From an uncultured Lachnospiraceae bacterium (GTDB taxonomy: Bacteria > Bacillota > Clostridia > Lachnospirales > Lachnospiraceae): a stretch of 64,000 bases of DNA. The stretch spans positions 39,796 through 103,795 of the forward strand of contig CAJUDS010000010.1 of NCBI GenBank assembly GCA_910585345.1. The letters are read 5' to 3'. A model generated the notes under the pieces. It saw only the letters and a program-made list of their open reading frames with translations, was not told the origin of the DNA and ran no database searches. Every line of letters starts with the position of its first letter. The stretch's first letter is position 1. Made by a program: the position numbers and the translations under genes. Of the stretch, positions 34,183 to 42,951 are shown one piece after another.

Positions 34183-35631
34183 TCAGCGCTCATACTCTCC
34201 CCTGATATCCTCTTTGGGCGGATCAAGAGGGTATCTGCCCGTAAAGCAGCCGGTACAAATCTCAAGACCGTCCAGTATCTTAGAAAGACGCTCTATTTTC
34301 AGATAAGCAAGAGAATCCGTACCGATCAGGTCGCTGATTTCCTCCACTGTCCGGTTATAAGCGATAAGCTGTTCCCGTGCAGGCACATCCGTGCCAAAGT
34401 AGCAGGGCCAGAGAAACGGCGGCGAACTGACGCGCATATGCACTTCTTTTGCGCCTGCCTCGCGCAGCATAGTTACGATACGGTCCGAAGTCGTCCCCCG
34501 CACAATGGAATCATCAATCATAATAACGCGTTTGCCCTTTACCACCTCGCGCAGCACATTCAGCTTAACCTGCACGCTGCTCTCGCGGTTTTTCTGTTTC
34601 GGCTTAATAAACGTCCGTCCCACATACGCATTTTTTACAAATGCCTGTCCGTACGGAATGCCGGACTGCATGGCATAGCCCATAGCCGCGCAGTTGCCGG
34701 ATTCCGGCACGCCCACTACCAGGTCCGCCTCCACCGGAGAATCCATGGCCAGGAATTTCCCCGCCATAATCCGGAAATGGTAGACGCTGAAACCGTCCAT
34801 ATAACTGTCAGGCCGGGCAAAATAAATATATTCAAATACACATCTGCCGTGGGCCTTTCTCGGAATACACATGCTGGTATCGGATACGATTCCTTTATCA
34901 GGAGAAATGGTAACGATCTCCCCCGGCAGCACATCGCGGATAAATTCCGCTCCCAACGTATCCAGCGCACACGTCTCTGACGCCAGAATATACGCATTGT
35001 CCCGTCTGCCGATGCACAACGGCTTAAAACCGAAAGGATCTCTTGCACCGATTAATTTTCTGGGAGACATGACAATCAGAGAATATGCCCCTTTGATCTT
35101 TTTCATGGCGCGTCCCACCGCCTCTTCCACTGTCCTCGAATTGAGCCGCTCCCTGGCGATATGATAAGCGATCACCTCCGAGTCGATCGTCGTCTGAAAA
35201 ATCGCGCCGGTATATTCCAGCTCTTTTCGCAGCTCCGGGGCGTTGATCAGATTGCCGTTGTGCGCCAGACCCAGCGTTCCTTTTACATAATTCAGGACAA
35301 GCGGCTGGGCGTTCTCTCTTGTAGAGCTGCCCGCAGTGGAATACCGCACATGCCCTACACCGATATCGCCTTTTAGTTTTTCCATAATTTCCGGCGTAAA
35401 GGCTTCATTCAGCAGTCCCATATCCTTCGCGCTCAAAACCTTTGCCTTGGGAGCGTTGGTATCGCTTACCGCGATACCGCAGCTTTCCTGCCCTCTGTGC
35501 TGCAGCGCCAATAAGCCGTAATAAATATCGGACGCCACGTCTCCGCCGTCAAAATCATAGACACCAAATACGCCGCATTCTTCCCGCAGCTTATCCGTTG
35601 CTTCAGTCAATGCATTCACTTTTTCTGCCAT
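34183..35631 (-). CDS. purF: Amidophosphoribosyltransferase
   Basis: A 482-residue enzyme making phosphoribosylamine from PRPP and glutamine. An 18-residue propeptide precedes the catalytic Cys19 (REECGVFGV), as in the Bacillus-type, Fe-S containing PurF; candidate cluster cysteines lie in RCVFEYIYFA and LEICTGCFTG. The PRPP loop MIDDSIVRGTTSDRIV is intact. The start is 6 nt after the purC stop with little ribosome-binding sequence, so translation probably reinitiates. Confidence 0.96.
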   Translation of the reverse strand: MAEKVNALTEATDKLREECGVFGVYDFDGGDVASDIYYGLLALQHRGQESCGIAVSDTNAPKAKVLSAKDMGLLNEAFTPEIMEKLKGDIGVGHVRYSTAGSSTRENAQPLVLNYVKGTLGLAHNGNLINAPELRKELEYTGAIFQTTIDSEVIAYHIARERLNSRTVEEAVGRAMKKIKGAYSLIVMSPRKLIGARDPFGFKPLCIGRRDNAYILASETCALDTLGAEFIRDVLPGEIVTISPDKGIVSDTSMCIPRKAHGRCVFEYIYFARPDSYMDGFSVYHFRIMAGKFLAMDSPVEADLVVGVPESGNCAAMGYAMQSGIPYGQAFVKNAYVGRTFIKPKQKNRESSVQVKLNVLREVVKGKRVIMIDDSIVRGTTSDRIVTMLREAGAKEVHMRVSSPPFLWPCYFGTDVPAREQLIAYNRTVEEISDLIGTDSLAYLKIERLSKILDGLEICTGCFTGRYPLDPPKEDIRGEYER

Positions 35632-35637
35632 TTTTAT

Positions 35638-36342
35638 TTATAACCCCAGACGTTTGAATACTTCGTTATAGGCTTCCTCTACATTTCCAAGATCCCGGCG
35701 GAACCTGTCTTTGTCTAATTTTTCATTGGTATGCACATCCCAGAGACGGCATGTATCGGGTGAAGTTTCATCTGCAAGGATAATCTGTCCATGGTACCTG
35801 CCAAATTCGATCTTAAAATCAATCAGTTTGATATCCGCCTGCAGGAAATATTCTTTTAACACCGCATTTACCTGAAAGGCATATTTTTTAATCGTATCGA
35901 TTTCCTCCCATGTCGCCAGCCCAAGCGCTACGGCAAAGTAAGAGTTGATCAGCGGATCGCCCAGTTCGTCGTTTTTATAACTGAACTCAATCGTCGGTTC
36001 CAAAAAAGGAGTTCCTTCCGGCACGCCAAGCCGTTTGGAAAAACTGCCTGCCGCTACATTGCGGATAATCACTTCCAGCGGTACGATTTCCACCTTTTTT
36101 ACGGCAGTTTCACGGTCGCTTAATTCCTCAATCAGATGCGTCGGGACGCCTTTTTCCTCCAACAGTCTGAATACACGGTTTGTCATACGGTTGTTGATCA
36201 CGCCTTTGCCCACGATGGTCCCCTTTTTCTCTCCGTTAAATGCAGTCGCATCGTCTTTGTAATCTACGATGAGTACATCCGGATCGTCTGTCGTAAATAC
36301 TTTTTTTGCCTTTCCCTCATAGAGCTGTTCCAGTTTTTTCAT
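35638..36342 (-). CDS. purC: SAICAR synthetase
   Basis: A 234-residue ATP-dependent ligase joining aspartate to CAIR. It begins MKKLEQLYEGKAKKVFTTDD; VEIVPLEVIIRNVAAGSF and LIDFKIEFGR, plus DEISPDTCRLWD-like DETSPDTCRLWD, are the standard signatures. Start at 36342 is close to GAAGGA; an upstream ATG at 36375 is less well supported. First gene after the promoter at 36393. Confidence 0.96.
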   Translation of the reverse strand: MKKLEQLYEGKAKKVFTTDDPDVLIVDYKDDATAFNGEKKGTIVGKGVINNRMTNRVFRLLEEKGVPTHLIEELSDRETAVKKVEIVPLEVIIRNVAAGSFSKRLGVPEGTPFLEPTIEFSYKNDELGDPLINSYFAVALGLATWEEIDTIKKYAFQVNAVLKEYFLQADIKLIDFKIEFGRYHGQIILADETSPDTCRLWDVHTNEKLDKDRFRRDLGNVEEAYNEVFKRLGL

Positions 36343-36392
36343 TCCTTCACCCTGCACCTTTCGTAATATGTACAAATAATGTTTTCGACTAG

Positions 36393-36421
36393 AGTATACC
36401 TTACCGTTCCTGAGAAGTCAA
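36393..36421 (-). promoter_or_regulatory. Promoter of purCFB
   Basis: TTGACT (complement of 36416-36421), 17-nt spacer, TATACT (complement of 36393-36398), about 50 nt before purC. The rest of the 36376-36682 intergenic space holds this promoter and, on the other strand, an extended -10 (TGGTACAAT, 36616-36624) for the phosphoribosyltransferase; no riboswitch was recognised. Confidence 0.8.
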
Positions 36422-36682
36422 TTGCGCGGACGTCGCCGGCACGGAAATCAATTTTCAAAACAGATATGCTTGATTTCGTGCAGTACCATAAGGATGCACT
36501 GTAGGATATGTGACTCCCGCACCATTCGCCAAATACCCGTTTTGCAGCCGACCGGCTCATTAGCCTCAGGAATCAGGCAAAATCTCAAGTTTCTATAGCA
36601 ATTCTGTCCAACAAATGGTACAATAGTATAAAATATTAATACATTTTACCCAATTGCAAAAACAGGAAAGCGAGGGATTTTT

Positions 36683-37324
36683 ATGCAGGAAGCAAAAAAA
36701 ATGGTATCCAAAAGACATCCTGGCATCGTACTGCGGGCCATACCGGGACATTTCGTAACACCCAGCTCTCATATTAACTACTATCTCGATATGTCCATGC
36801 TGAAAGCAAGGCAAAGCGAAGCAACAGAGGCGGCAAAAGCCATGGCGGAAGCATATATGGCCAGCACAATCGTGGACACCATTGTCTGCATGGAAGGCTG
36901 CGAAGTTATCGGCGCTTATCTTGCGGAGCACCTTACGAGAGCCGGCGTCCACTCAATGAACGCCCATAAGACAATTTATATCACCTCTCCCGAGATCAAT
37001 GCCACCGGACAGATGATTTTCCGTGAAAATTTAAAGCCCATGATCCGCAATAAGCATGTCCTTCTGCTCCTGGCCGCTGCAACGACCGGAAATACCATGC
37101 GCAACGCGCTGGACTCCATCCTCTATTACGGCGGCACAATAACCGGGGTTTCCGCTATTTTCAGCGCAGTCAGCAAAGTGAACGGCATTCCCGTAAACTC
37201 ACTTTATACGATGGCCGATATAGCAGACTATAAAATGAGCACCCCGGACACCTGCCCTTTCTGCAAAGAAGGAAAGCCCATTGACGCCATTGCTAACGGC
37301 TATGGCTATTCGATTGTACAGTAA
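36683..37324 (+). CDS. PyrE-like phosphoribosyltransferase
   Basis: A 213-residue protein of the orotate phosphoribosyltransferase-like family. Segments SSHINYYLDMSMLKARQSEA and VCMEGCEVIGAYLAEHL resemble the PRTase core, while the PRPP loop region is VLLLLAAATTGNTMRNALDS, lacking the acidic pair of a classical PRPP motif. A C-terminal CPFCKEGKPIDAI adds a CxxC. AGCGAGGG precedes the ATG. Because key acidic residues are altered, catalytic activity is uncertain; it may be a regulatory or salvage relative. Confidence 0.75.
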   Translation: MQEAKKMVSKRHPGIVLRAIPGHFVTPSSHINYYLDMSMLKARQSEATEAAKAMAEAYMASTIVDTIVCMEGCEVIGAYLAEHLTRAGVHSMNAHKTIYITSPEINATGQMIFRENLKPMIRNKHVLLLLAAATTGNTMRNALDSILYYGGTITGVSAIFSAVSKVNGIPVNSLYTMADIADYKMSTPDTCPFCKEGKPIDAIANGYGYSIVQ

Positions 37325-37354
37325 TGCAAATACTTATGCTGACGACCGTCTATA

Positions 37355-37405
37355 AAAAGACGCCGCACAATCATGACCGGCATGATTGTGCGGCGTCTTT
37401 TCTTC
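37355..37405 (+). terminator. Strong intrinsic terminator
   Basis: A 21-bp perfect stem (37355-37375 with 37381-37401), 5-nt loop, then CTT-rich tail, 31 nt after the phosphoribosyltransferase stop. Confidence 0.92.
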
Positions 37406-37510
37406 TCAATCCCTTTCCGCAGATCAACTCCGCTTTACCGGCATATGCTGTGAAAACTCCTGCCGAATCATCAAATACAGGAAATGAAAACAACAAATTC
37501 CGCATATCTC

Positions 37511-37541
37511 TTGACGTTATACCAACTATACCCTTTATACT
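37511..37541 (+). promoter_or_regulatory. MerR-type promoter with 19-bp spacer
   Basis: TTGACG at 37511-37516 and TATACT at 37536-37541 are separated by 19 nt, the over-long spacing that MerR-family activators correct by untwisting DNA. It precedes the merR-like gene itself, suggesting autoregulation. Confidence 0.72.
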
Positions 37542-37571
37542 CTGCTTATCAGAACAAGGAGGTGCATCAAC

Positions 37572-38408
37572 ATGAACATTCAGGAGCTGGAACGGATCAC
37601 AGGCATAACCAGACAGAACATCCGTTTCTATGAAAAGAAAGGACTCGTCCACCCGCCAAGAAATGCCGCAAACAATTACCGGGAATACACGCAGGAAAAC
37701 GTTCGTACTCTTCAGATCATCAAAGCGCTGCGCAGGCTTGATCTGTCAATAGACGATATCCACAAAATTCTTTCGGAGGAACTTTCCTGGCAGCAGGCAG
37801 TTTCCTGCCATTTGCAGAAACTATTGGAAAAAAAGGGCAGTCTGCAGTCCTGTATCTCTATCTGTAAAGAGCTGCGCCATATGGAACTGCAGACAGTCGA
37901 CACAGAGGAATTACTGCGTAAAATCGATCAGGCAGAGCAAAAAGGAGGTTTTTTTATGTCGATTCTGAATGATTATAAACAAATTGAAAAAGAAGAATCC
38001 CTGAAATCTTTTACATTTATGCCGGACACCATGGTCATGAACGCCCGTGAGTTTACGGATGCGCTATTACAATACGCCGACGCAAACAATATCCCTCTGT
38101 TGATTACAAAGGAAGGAATGTATCCGGTTTTTGAAATCAACGGTGTGGAATACACAGCGCACCGTACTTTCGGACGTTTCGGCGCAGTCGTGCACTGCAG
38201 CCTCTCTCATCCTGAAACAGTGGAAGACAATGCCATTCCACAGTCTAGGAGAAAATTTTACAAATTTCTGATCCGAAACGCGTTACTGCTCTTTCTTGTT
38301 ATTTTTATGATAGCCAGCCGTCTGTCCACCGGACAGAGCATATGGCTCAGCCTGCTGACAGCCGTCTGCCTGGCGTTTCCACTGGCATGGATTTTCCGCC
38401 TGAAATAG
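37572..38408 (+). CDS. MerR-family regulator with C-terminal membrane anchor
   Basis: A 278-residue protein. Residues 1-70 are a MerR winged HTH (ERITGITRQNIRFYEKKGLV, then NYREYTQENVRTLQIIKALR), followed by a helical dimerisation region to ~125. Residues ~127-220 form a separate domain of unknown fold, and the last ~50 residues have two hydrophobic helices (LLLFLVIFMIASRLS and a closing one ending LAFPLAWIFRLK), so DNA binding is tethered to the membrane. AAGGAGG precedes the ATG. No obvious target operon is adjacent; signal unknown. Confidence 0.85.
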   Translation: MNIQELERITGITRQNIRFYEKKGLVHPPRNAANNYREYTQENVRTLQIIKALRRLDLSIDDIHKILSEELSWQQAVSCHLQKLLEKKGSLQSCISICKELRHMELQTVDTEELLRKIDQAEQKGGFFMSILNDYKQIEKEESLKSFTFMPDTMVMNAREFTDALLQYADANNIPLLITKEGMYPVFEINGVEYTAHRTFGRFGAVVHCSLSHPETVEDNAIPQSRRKFYKFLIRNALLLFLVIFMIASRLSTGQSIWLSLLTAVCLAFPLAWIFRLK

Positions 38409-38418
38409 CGCGCCGCCG

Positions 38419-39705
38419 TCATGCTCCAAAAACTTCCTGGCAGTTTACAAAATCGACATGAAAAGCCCTTAATGCAGCGGTTTCCGTATTCATAAACCGG
38501 CAGTCCGTGAATTTACAGTTTACCGGCTTTACGCCGGAAAAATCCGTATGCTGAAAAACACAGCCGTTGAACTGCACGCCTTTTAAGACGGTGCCGCCCC
38601 ATTTCACACGCGAAAAGGTGCAGTCGGTAAACGTACCGACTACGGCGCTGCGCCAGAGATTGACATCCGTAAACGATACATTACTGAAACGCACCCCTTT
38701 CATCTCATTGGCCACAAGTCTCGTATCTTCGTACCGGCTCTTTTGGATCGTACAACCGTTCCAGGTGCACTCTCTTATTTCCGTAATCTGCGCCAGCTTA
38801 CAGCCGTACAGGGAAGATTGATTGAAACATACGGCGTTTATTCTTCCGCCGGCAATTTCGGTATGCAGCATCCGGCAATCTCTGAATCCGACATCGATGA
38901 TACTGCATTTGTGAAAAGTTGTTTTGACAAATCTGCTTCCCAGATAATTGTTATTGCAGAGAAAACAGTCGTCATACCCGGTAAACACCGAAAACATATG
39001 CCTTGCGACATTATCCACGATAGCGCAGTGACGGACTGTGCTGCCAATCCACCTGGCGGCATACAGATTGGACTGTAAAATAAGATTTCCGTTCAGCCTT
39101 ATATGAAACGAACGGGTAAGGGCACCTGCCAACAGCATGGAAGACAACAGAATATGGTTATCAACGGCATACTGCTCTTTCGGTGCAGCGGGCGGATTTT
39201 TTTTCTTTAATTCATACCGGACTCTCCGCTCGGTCTGGCTGCGTTTTAATTTACTGATCATTTCCGTTTCATTTTTCACACCGGCAAGGAGGCGCCCCTG
39301 GCCTTCCTGCTGCAGAAAATAACCGACCACAAAATCATTGAGCCAGATGCACTCGGATTTGGCTTTTACACTGCGTTTGAGCAGCGCATCGTAAATCAGT
39401 TCGCGGATCATTGCGTTTTCCTCAATCGAACAGATAAAAAACAATTCCCGGAACAAGGAGCGCGCATGGAGAGAAAGCCCGTTGATGCCGCTGAGCCGCT
39501 TGATCTCGTTTTCATCGGAGAACAGTGTGATAAATTCTGTCAATTTTCTGCTTTTATGGTTGCGGGTTATCTCCCGCACGGAATGGAGCCCTCCGAGCAG
39601 GGCTCCAAACAATGTGCATACGGAGACGAGAAATGTACCCACTTTCAGTGCAAGCTCAATCCCCTCTTGATTCTCCACCAGATAATTCCATAGATTTGAC
39701 AGCAT
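38419..39705 (-). CDS. Membrane-anchored pentapeptide-like repeat protein
   Basis: A 428-residue protein with one N-terminal hydrophobic helix (LALKVGTFLVSVCTLFGALL), a basic cytosolic region, and from about residue 220 a run of beta-helix-type pentapeptide-like repeats seen as CxF/CxW steps such as TFTDCTFSRVKWGGTVLKGV and CKFTDCRFMNTET. Such proteins are often stress or signalling scaffolds; specific role unknown. AAAGGA precedes the ATG, which lies within the last 50 nt of cbiN, so it may be carried on the riboswitch-controlled cobalt-transport transcript. Confidence 0.75.
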   Translation of the reverse strand: MLSNLWNYLVENQEGIELALKVGTFLVSVCTLFGALLGGLHSVREITRNHKSRKLTEFITLFSDENEIKRLSGINGLSLHARSLFRELFFICSIEENAMIRELIYDALLKRSVKAKSECIWLNDFVVGYFLQQEGQGRLLAGVKNETEMISKLKRSQTERRVRYELKKKNPPAAPKEQYAVDNHILLSSMLLAGALTRSFHIRLNGNLILQSNLYAARWIGSTVRHCAIVDNVARHMFSVFTGYDDCFLCNNNYLGSRFVKTTFHKCSIIDVGFRDCRMLHTEIAGGRINAVCFNQSSLYGCKLAQITEIRECTWNGCTIQKSRYEDTRLVANEMKGVRFSNVSFTDVNLWRSAVVGTFTDCTFSRVKWGGTVLKGVQFNGCVFQHTDFSGVKPVNCKFTDCRFMNTETAALRAFHVDFVNCQEVFGA

Positions 39706-40018
39706 AATTCCTTTCCTCTTCTGTCAGCTTTTTCCGTTCCACAAACCTCCCCATGCAGAATGCGATAATTCCCACACCGATTCCGGTCTGAATGCAGAAC
39801 AGCAGACTTTCCAGCTCGCCCGGCAGTTCCCCGCCCAGCATCGTTTCCAGCACAGGCGAAAACCATGGTTCGTAAGCGCCTGCGATCTCCTCCACCATCA
39901 CACTTCCCGCATCATCCGAACCGCCGAACTCGGCGCCTTTTAAGGCAATCACGGGAACGGCGACAATCACCGCCGCCAATATCAATAATACCAGTACCGT
40001 TTTTGCATTCCTGCTCAT
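39656..40018 (-). CDS. cbiN: Cobalt ECF transporter accessory subunit CbiN
   Basis: A 120-residue protein with two membrane helices (VLVLLILAAVIVAVPVIAL and IQTGIGVGIIAFCMGRFV) flanking an extracytoplasmic loop with FGGSDD and YEPWFSP, the CbiN signature. It works with CbiM as the metal-binding S component. Overlaps cbiM by 4 nt. The C-terminal ~25 residues overlap the next gene. Confidence 0.9.
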   Translation of the reverse strand: MSRNAKTVLVLLILAAVIVAVPVIALKGAEFGGSDDAGSVMVEEIAGAYEPWFSPVLETMLGGELPGELESLLFCIQTGIGVGIIAFCMGRFVERKKLTEEERNYAVKSMELSGGESRGD

Positions 40019-40767
40019 ACTCCCGCTCCTTTCTCCGTCTCCAACGTCCGCAGTTCAGGCTGTGCATACACTTCCAGTCCGATTACGATAATGACAGTCA
40101 GAATACCCTCCACAACCGCAAGCGGAATCTGTGTCGGCGCAAACACCCCCAGGAACTTTACCGCCGACAATGCCGCGCCGCCTTCCGGTGCCGGAAATGC
40201 CAGCGCAAGCTGCACGCTTGTCACGCAATAGGTGAACAGATCGCCAAGCGAAGCCGCCAGAAAAACCGATACCCGCTTATTTACTCCCCACCTCTTGCAG
40301 ACCGCATAGATCCCGTAGGATAATACAGGACCCGCTATCGCCATGGAAAAGGTGTTGGCTCCCAGCGAAGTCAGTCCGCCGTGCGCCAGCAGAACCGCCT
40401 GGAAAACCAGGACGATAACGCCAAGGATACTGACCGGCGCGGGTCCGAATAAAATGGCGCCCAGTCCCGTCCCCGTCATATGCGAACAGCTTCCGGTTAC
40501 CGACGGGATCTTTAAAGACGAAATCACAAAGATAAACGCGCCGGACATGGCCAGCAGCGTAATTGATCTGCGGTCAGCCCGCAGGCGCCTGCGGATGGTA
40601 TAAAATCCTGCCAGTAAAAACGGAATACAGAGAACTCCCCAGGCAATGCAGTAGCCTGCGGGCAGATAGCCCTCCATAATATGCATGGCATTTGCCCCCG
40701 GCGCAATGCCAAACGCAGCGGCAAATACGGCCGCCGCCAGTACTGTCTTTTTCTCTTTTCGATTCAT
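40015..40767 (-). CDS. cbiM: Cobalt ECF transporter substrate-capture subunit CbiM
   Basis: A 250-residue membrane protein. After a signal-like N-terminus the mature start is MHIMEGYLPAGYC, whose Met-His forms the metal site of CbiM; KIPSVTGSCSHMTGTGLGAI and HGGLTSLGANTFSMAIAGP are further signatures. AAAGGAG precedes the ATG at 40767. It lies directly downstream of the cobalamin riboswitch, consistent with B12 repression of cobalt uptake. Confidence 0.95.
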   Translation of the reverse strand: MNRKEKKTVLAAAVFAAAFGIAPGANAMHIMEGYLPAGYCIAWGVLCIPFLLAGFYTIRRRLRADRRSITLLAMSGAFIFVISSLKIPSVTGSCSHMTGTGLGAILFGPAPVSILGVIVLVFQAVLLAHGGLTSLGANTFSMAIAGPVLSYGIYAVCKRWGVNKRVSVFLAASLGDLFTYCVTSVQLALAFPAPEGGAALSAVKFLGVFAPTQIPLAVVEGILTVIIVIGLEVYAQPELRTLETEKGAGV

Positions 40768-40799
40768 GTTTTCTCCTTTCTCTGCGAGACAGCCGCAAA

Positions 40800-40822
40800 C
40801 AAACGGCAGAAACTGCCGCTTC
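40800..40822 (-). terminator. Possible expression-platform hairpin of the cobalamin riboswitch
   Basis: On the minus strand CGGCAG-TTT-CTGCCG followed by TTTGTTTG lies between the aptamer and the cbiM ribosome-binding site. Short, so its role as terminator is only inferred. Confidence 0.4.
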
Positions 40823-40914
40823 CTGCTTTCCCGCTGCCATTTTCCGGCAGGGCAGAGCATACGCTGTCTCCTGTATCCCACCATCTCTCGTAATGGAATA
40901 CATCGGTAGTGAAG

Positions 40915-41066
40915 GGTAGGTCTTCTGACTCAGGCATCGCCGCGCATCCCGCGTCTTCCCGGTTTCCCAGTGACATATGCGGAACCGCTCCGCCCACACA
41001 GCGGCGGGACCGTAAGGGATTCTCACCCTTTTCCCTGTTATCCTGCGGAGAACACAGGCACCTCTT
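40915..41066 (-). promoter_or_regulatory. Cobalamin riboswitch
   Basis: The minus strand has GAGGTGCC at the 5' end, AAAAGGG, GTGAGAATCCCTTACGGTCC, CCGCCGCTGT, the B12-box-like GTCACTGGGAAACCGGGAAG and AGTCAGAAGACCTACCC, all diagnostic of the AdoCbl/B12 aptamer. It is located after the cbiO stop and before cbiM, hence inside the transporter gene group, and should control cbiMN but not cbiQO. Confidence 0.95.
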
Positions 41067-41075
41067 CATCGTATG

Positions 41076-41906
41076 TCATACCACAAGGAGTTTTTCCAGT
41101 TCCTCAACTGTCCTTGGGGCTCTCCCTTTCTCCTTCAGGAGATTTTTTTGTTCCAGCATCTTTTCCATTCGCAGCAGCACAGGACTTTTCAGATTTGCTT
41201 CTCTGCACAGCGCTTCCTGCGCAAAGACAGCAGGCGGCGTCCCGTCCGCCAGCAAAGTTCCCCTTTGAAGGACAAGCGCTCTGTCCGCCCAACGATAGGC
41301 AAAATCCACGTCATGCGTACTGACGACCACCGCTTTCCCCCGTCTTCCGAGCAGATCCAGCACATTCTCTAACTGCTGCGCATTCTCCGGATCCAAAGAA
41401 GCCGTGGGCTCGTCAAATAAAAATACATCCGGGTCCATTGCCAGAATATCGGCAATCCCTACCCGTTTTTTCTCGCCGCCGCTCAGGTTATGGGGCGGCC
41501 TGTCCGCAAACCCCTGCAGATTCATAACGGCAGCGGCATTTTCCACGCGTCTTACCACTTCCTCCTTCGGAAGCTTCAGATTCATGGGACCGAAAGAAAT
41601 CTCCGCGCGCACAGTGGGCGCTATGATCTGGCTGTCCGCATCCTGGAATATGATGCCGACCCCTCTGCGCAGCTCGTTCCGATTCTTTGCGGAAACTTTT
41701 ACGCCTCTGTAACAGACAGCGCCTTCCTTTGGTGTGAGCACGCCGTTCATACATAAGAAAAGAGTCGACTTCCCGGCGCCGTTCGGCCCCAGCAGCGCGA
41801 TCTTTTCCCCCTCGCAGACAGAAAGGCTGACTCTGCGCAGCGCCTGCTGTCCGCCATAATAGGCAAAACTCACATCACACAACTGAAGGACAGGTTCTTT
41901 CTTCAT
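41076..41906 (-). CDS. cbiO: Cobalt ECF transporter ATPase CbiO
   Basis: A 276-residue ABC ATPase: Walker A GPNGAGKSTLF, Q-loop GIIFQDADSQIIAPTV, signature NLSGGEKKRVGI, Walker B VFLFDEPTASLD and H-loop VSTHDVDFA, as in ECF-type EcfA proteins. GAGGAGG precedes the ATG at 41906, which overlaps the cbiQ stop by 4 nt. Confidence 0.94.
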   Translation of the reverse strand: MKKEPVLQLCDVSFAYYGGQQALRRVSLSVCEGEKIALLGPNGAGKSTLFLCMNGVLTPKEGAVCYRGVKVSAKNRNELRRGVGIIFQDADSQIIAPTVRAEISFGPMNLKLPKEEVVRRVENAAAVMNLQGFADRPPHNLSGGEKKRVGIADILAMDPDVFLFDEPTASLDPENAQQLENVLDLLGRRGKAVVVSTHDVDFAYRWADRALVLQRGTLLADGTPPAVFAQEALCREANLKSPVLLRMEKMLEQKNLLKEKGRAPRTVEELEKLLVV

Positions 41907-42622
41907 CCTGCAATCCTCCTCACCAACACCAGCACACATATGTATAACGCCGCTCCCGCGCACTGCCACAGCCTGCATCTTTTTGTCTCTTCCAGAAAAC
42001 GCAGATCGCCGTCATAGCATCTGGCCTCCATAGCGGTGTAATAGACATCCGCCTTCCTCATGGAGAGCACCAGCAGATTGCCCGCAATACCGCCAAAAGT
42101 ACGAAGCGACGTGCGGTAATCCACATAGCCAAGCCTGGACTGTGCCGCCGTATACAGGGAATGCCAGACATCCGTCAGCACGAAAATAAAGCGGTACGTC
42201 AGATACATCAGCTCGACCAGCAGTTTCGGCAGACGGCATCTGCGCAGCACGGTCAGTATTTCGCTGACAGGCGTAGACAGCACAAGAAAATAAAACGCAC
42301 TGACCGCTCCTACGGCCCGCAGCGTCACTTCCACTGCTTTTCCGACGTCATGTGTGGCAAAAACAAGGGCCGCCGCCCCGAACAGAATAAAAAACAGCGG
42401 GATTCCCAATATCCTGACATAATCGGCCGGCCTGACGCCGCCAATCACCACTGTCACTGCCGCCATTGTCAGGATTACAAACAACGAAACGGCCGGGCTG
42501 TCCAGCCATACGCAGAGCAACACCACCGACACGCTAAACGCCGTTTTCAAAAAAGCACTGCCATGACGCAGCCTGGATGCATATGCATACTGTTCCATAT
42601 ATAGGGTGTGTTCCTGGTTCAT
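41903..42622 (-). CDS. cbiQ: Cobalt ECF transporter transmembrane subunit CbiQ
   Basis: A 239-residue EcfT-type protein with about five hydrophobic helices and the coupling motif MEARCYDGDLRFL (EcfT family AxxxRG-like segment). LRRCRLPKLLVELMYLTYRF is a typical CbiQ region. AAAGGAGG precedes the ATG at 42622. First gene of the transporter set, with its own promoter. Confidence 0.92.
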   Translation of the reverse strand: MNQEHTLYMEQYAYASRLRHGSAFLKTAFSVSVVLLCVWLDSPAVSLFVILTMAAVTVVIGGVRPADYVRILGIPLFFILFGAAALVFATHDVGKAVEVTLRAVGAVSAFYFLVLSTPVSEILTVLRRCRLPKLLVELMYLTYRFIFVLTDVWHSLYTAAQSRLGYVDYRTSLRTFGGIAGNLLVLSMRKADVYYTAMEARCYDGDLRFLEETKRCRLWQCAGAALYICVLVLVRRIAG

Positions 42623-42646
42623 CCTTCCTCCTTTCCTTTTTTTGTC

Positions 42647-42675
42647 AGTATAGCATACTGCCTCCGGATGCACAA
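42647..42675 (-). promoter_or_regulatory. Promoter for cbiQO
   Basis: TTGTGC (complement of 42670-42675), 17-nt spacer and TATACT (complement of 42647-42652). No cobalamin aptamer is seen between it and cbiQ. Confidence 0.55.
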
Positions 42676-42801
42676 CAAGCCTTTGGATACAGTTCCCGGG
42701 ACAAATGCCGGAATGGATATTTTACGAACATTCAAAACTTCTGTTCTTCTATGGATGCAGCCCGACAAAAGCTTCTGTTCCTGCTCCGGGCAGAAAAGAT
42801 T

Positions 42802-42940
42802 GCATTTTCTAATCGTCCGCTCATGCTGTCCTGGAGTTTTATGACGCAGACGGCCTACACGCGCCGTCCGGGCGCGAGCGGCCTTTCCCGTACCTCCCTG
42901 TCCGGGAACTGCTGACTGTGAACGGACAATAAGAAAATTC
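42802..42940 (-). repeat. Palindromic structured element, copy B
   Basis: Inverted relative to copies A and C. Arms 42802-42819 and 42923-42940 pair; the core 42844-42914 has the CGCGCC / GGCGCG hairpin and the CCCG...CGGG hairpin. It sits in the 1.1-kb gene-free stretch between cbiQ and the AraC-type gene, which holds copies B and C and no credible gene. Confidence 0.82.
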
Positions 42941-42951
42941 TAATCTTTCCT

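Noticed and set aside
33847..34980. Rightward 377-codon frame across purB/purF
   Set aside because: Antisense shadow; both genes on the other strand are certain.
36339..36560. Leftward 73-codon frame upstream of purC
   Set aside because: It contains the pur promoter, overlaps purC and has no ribosome-binding site.
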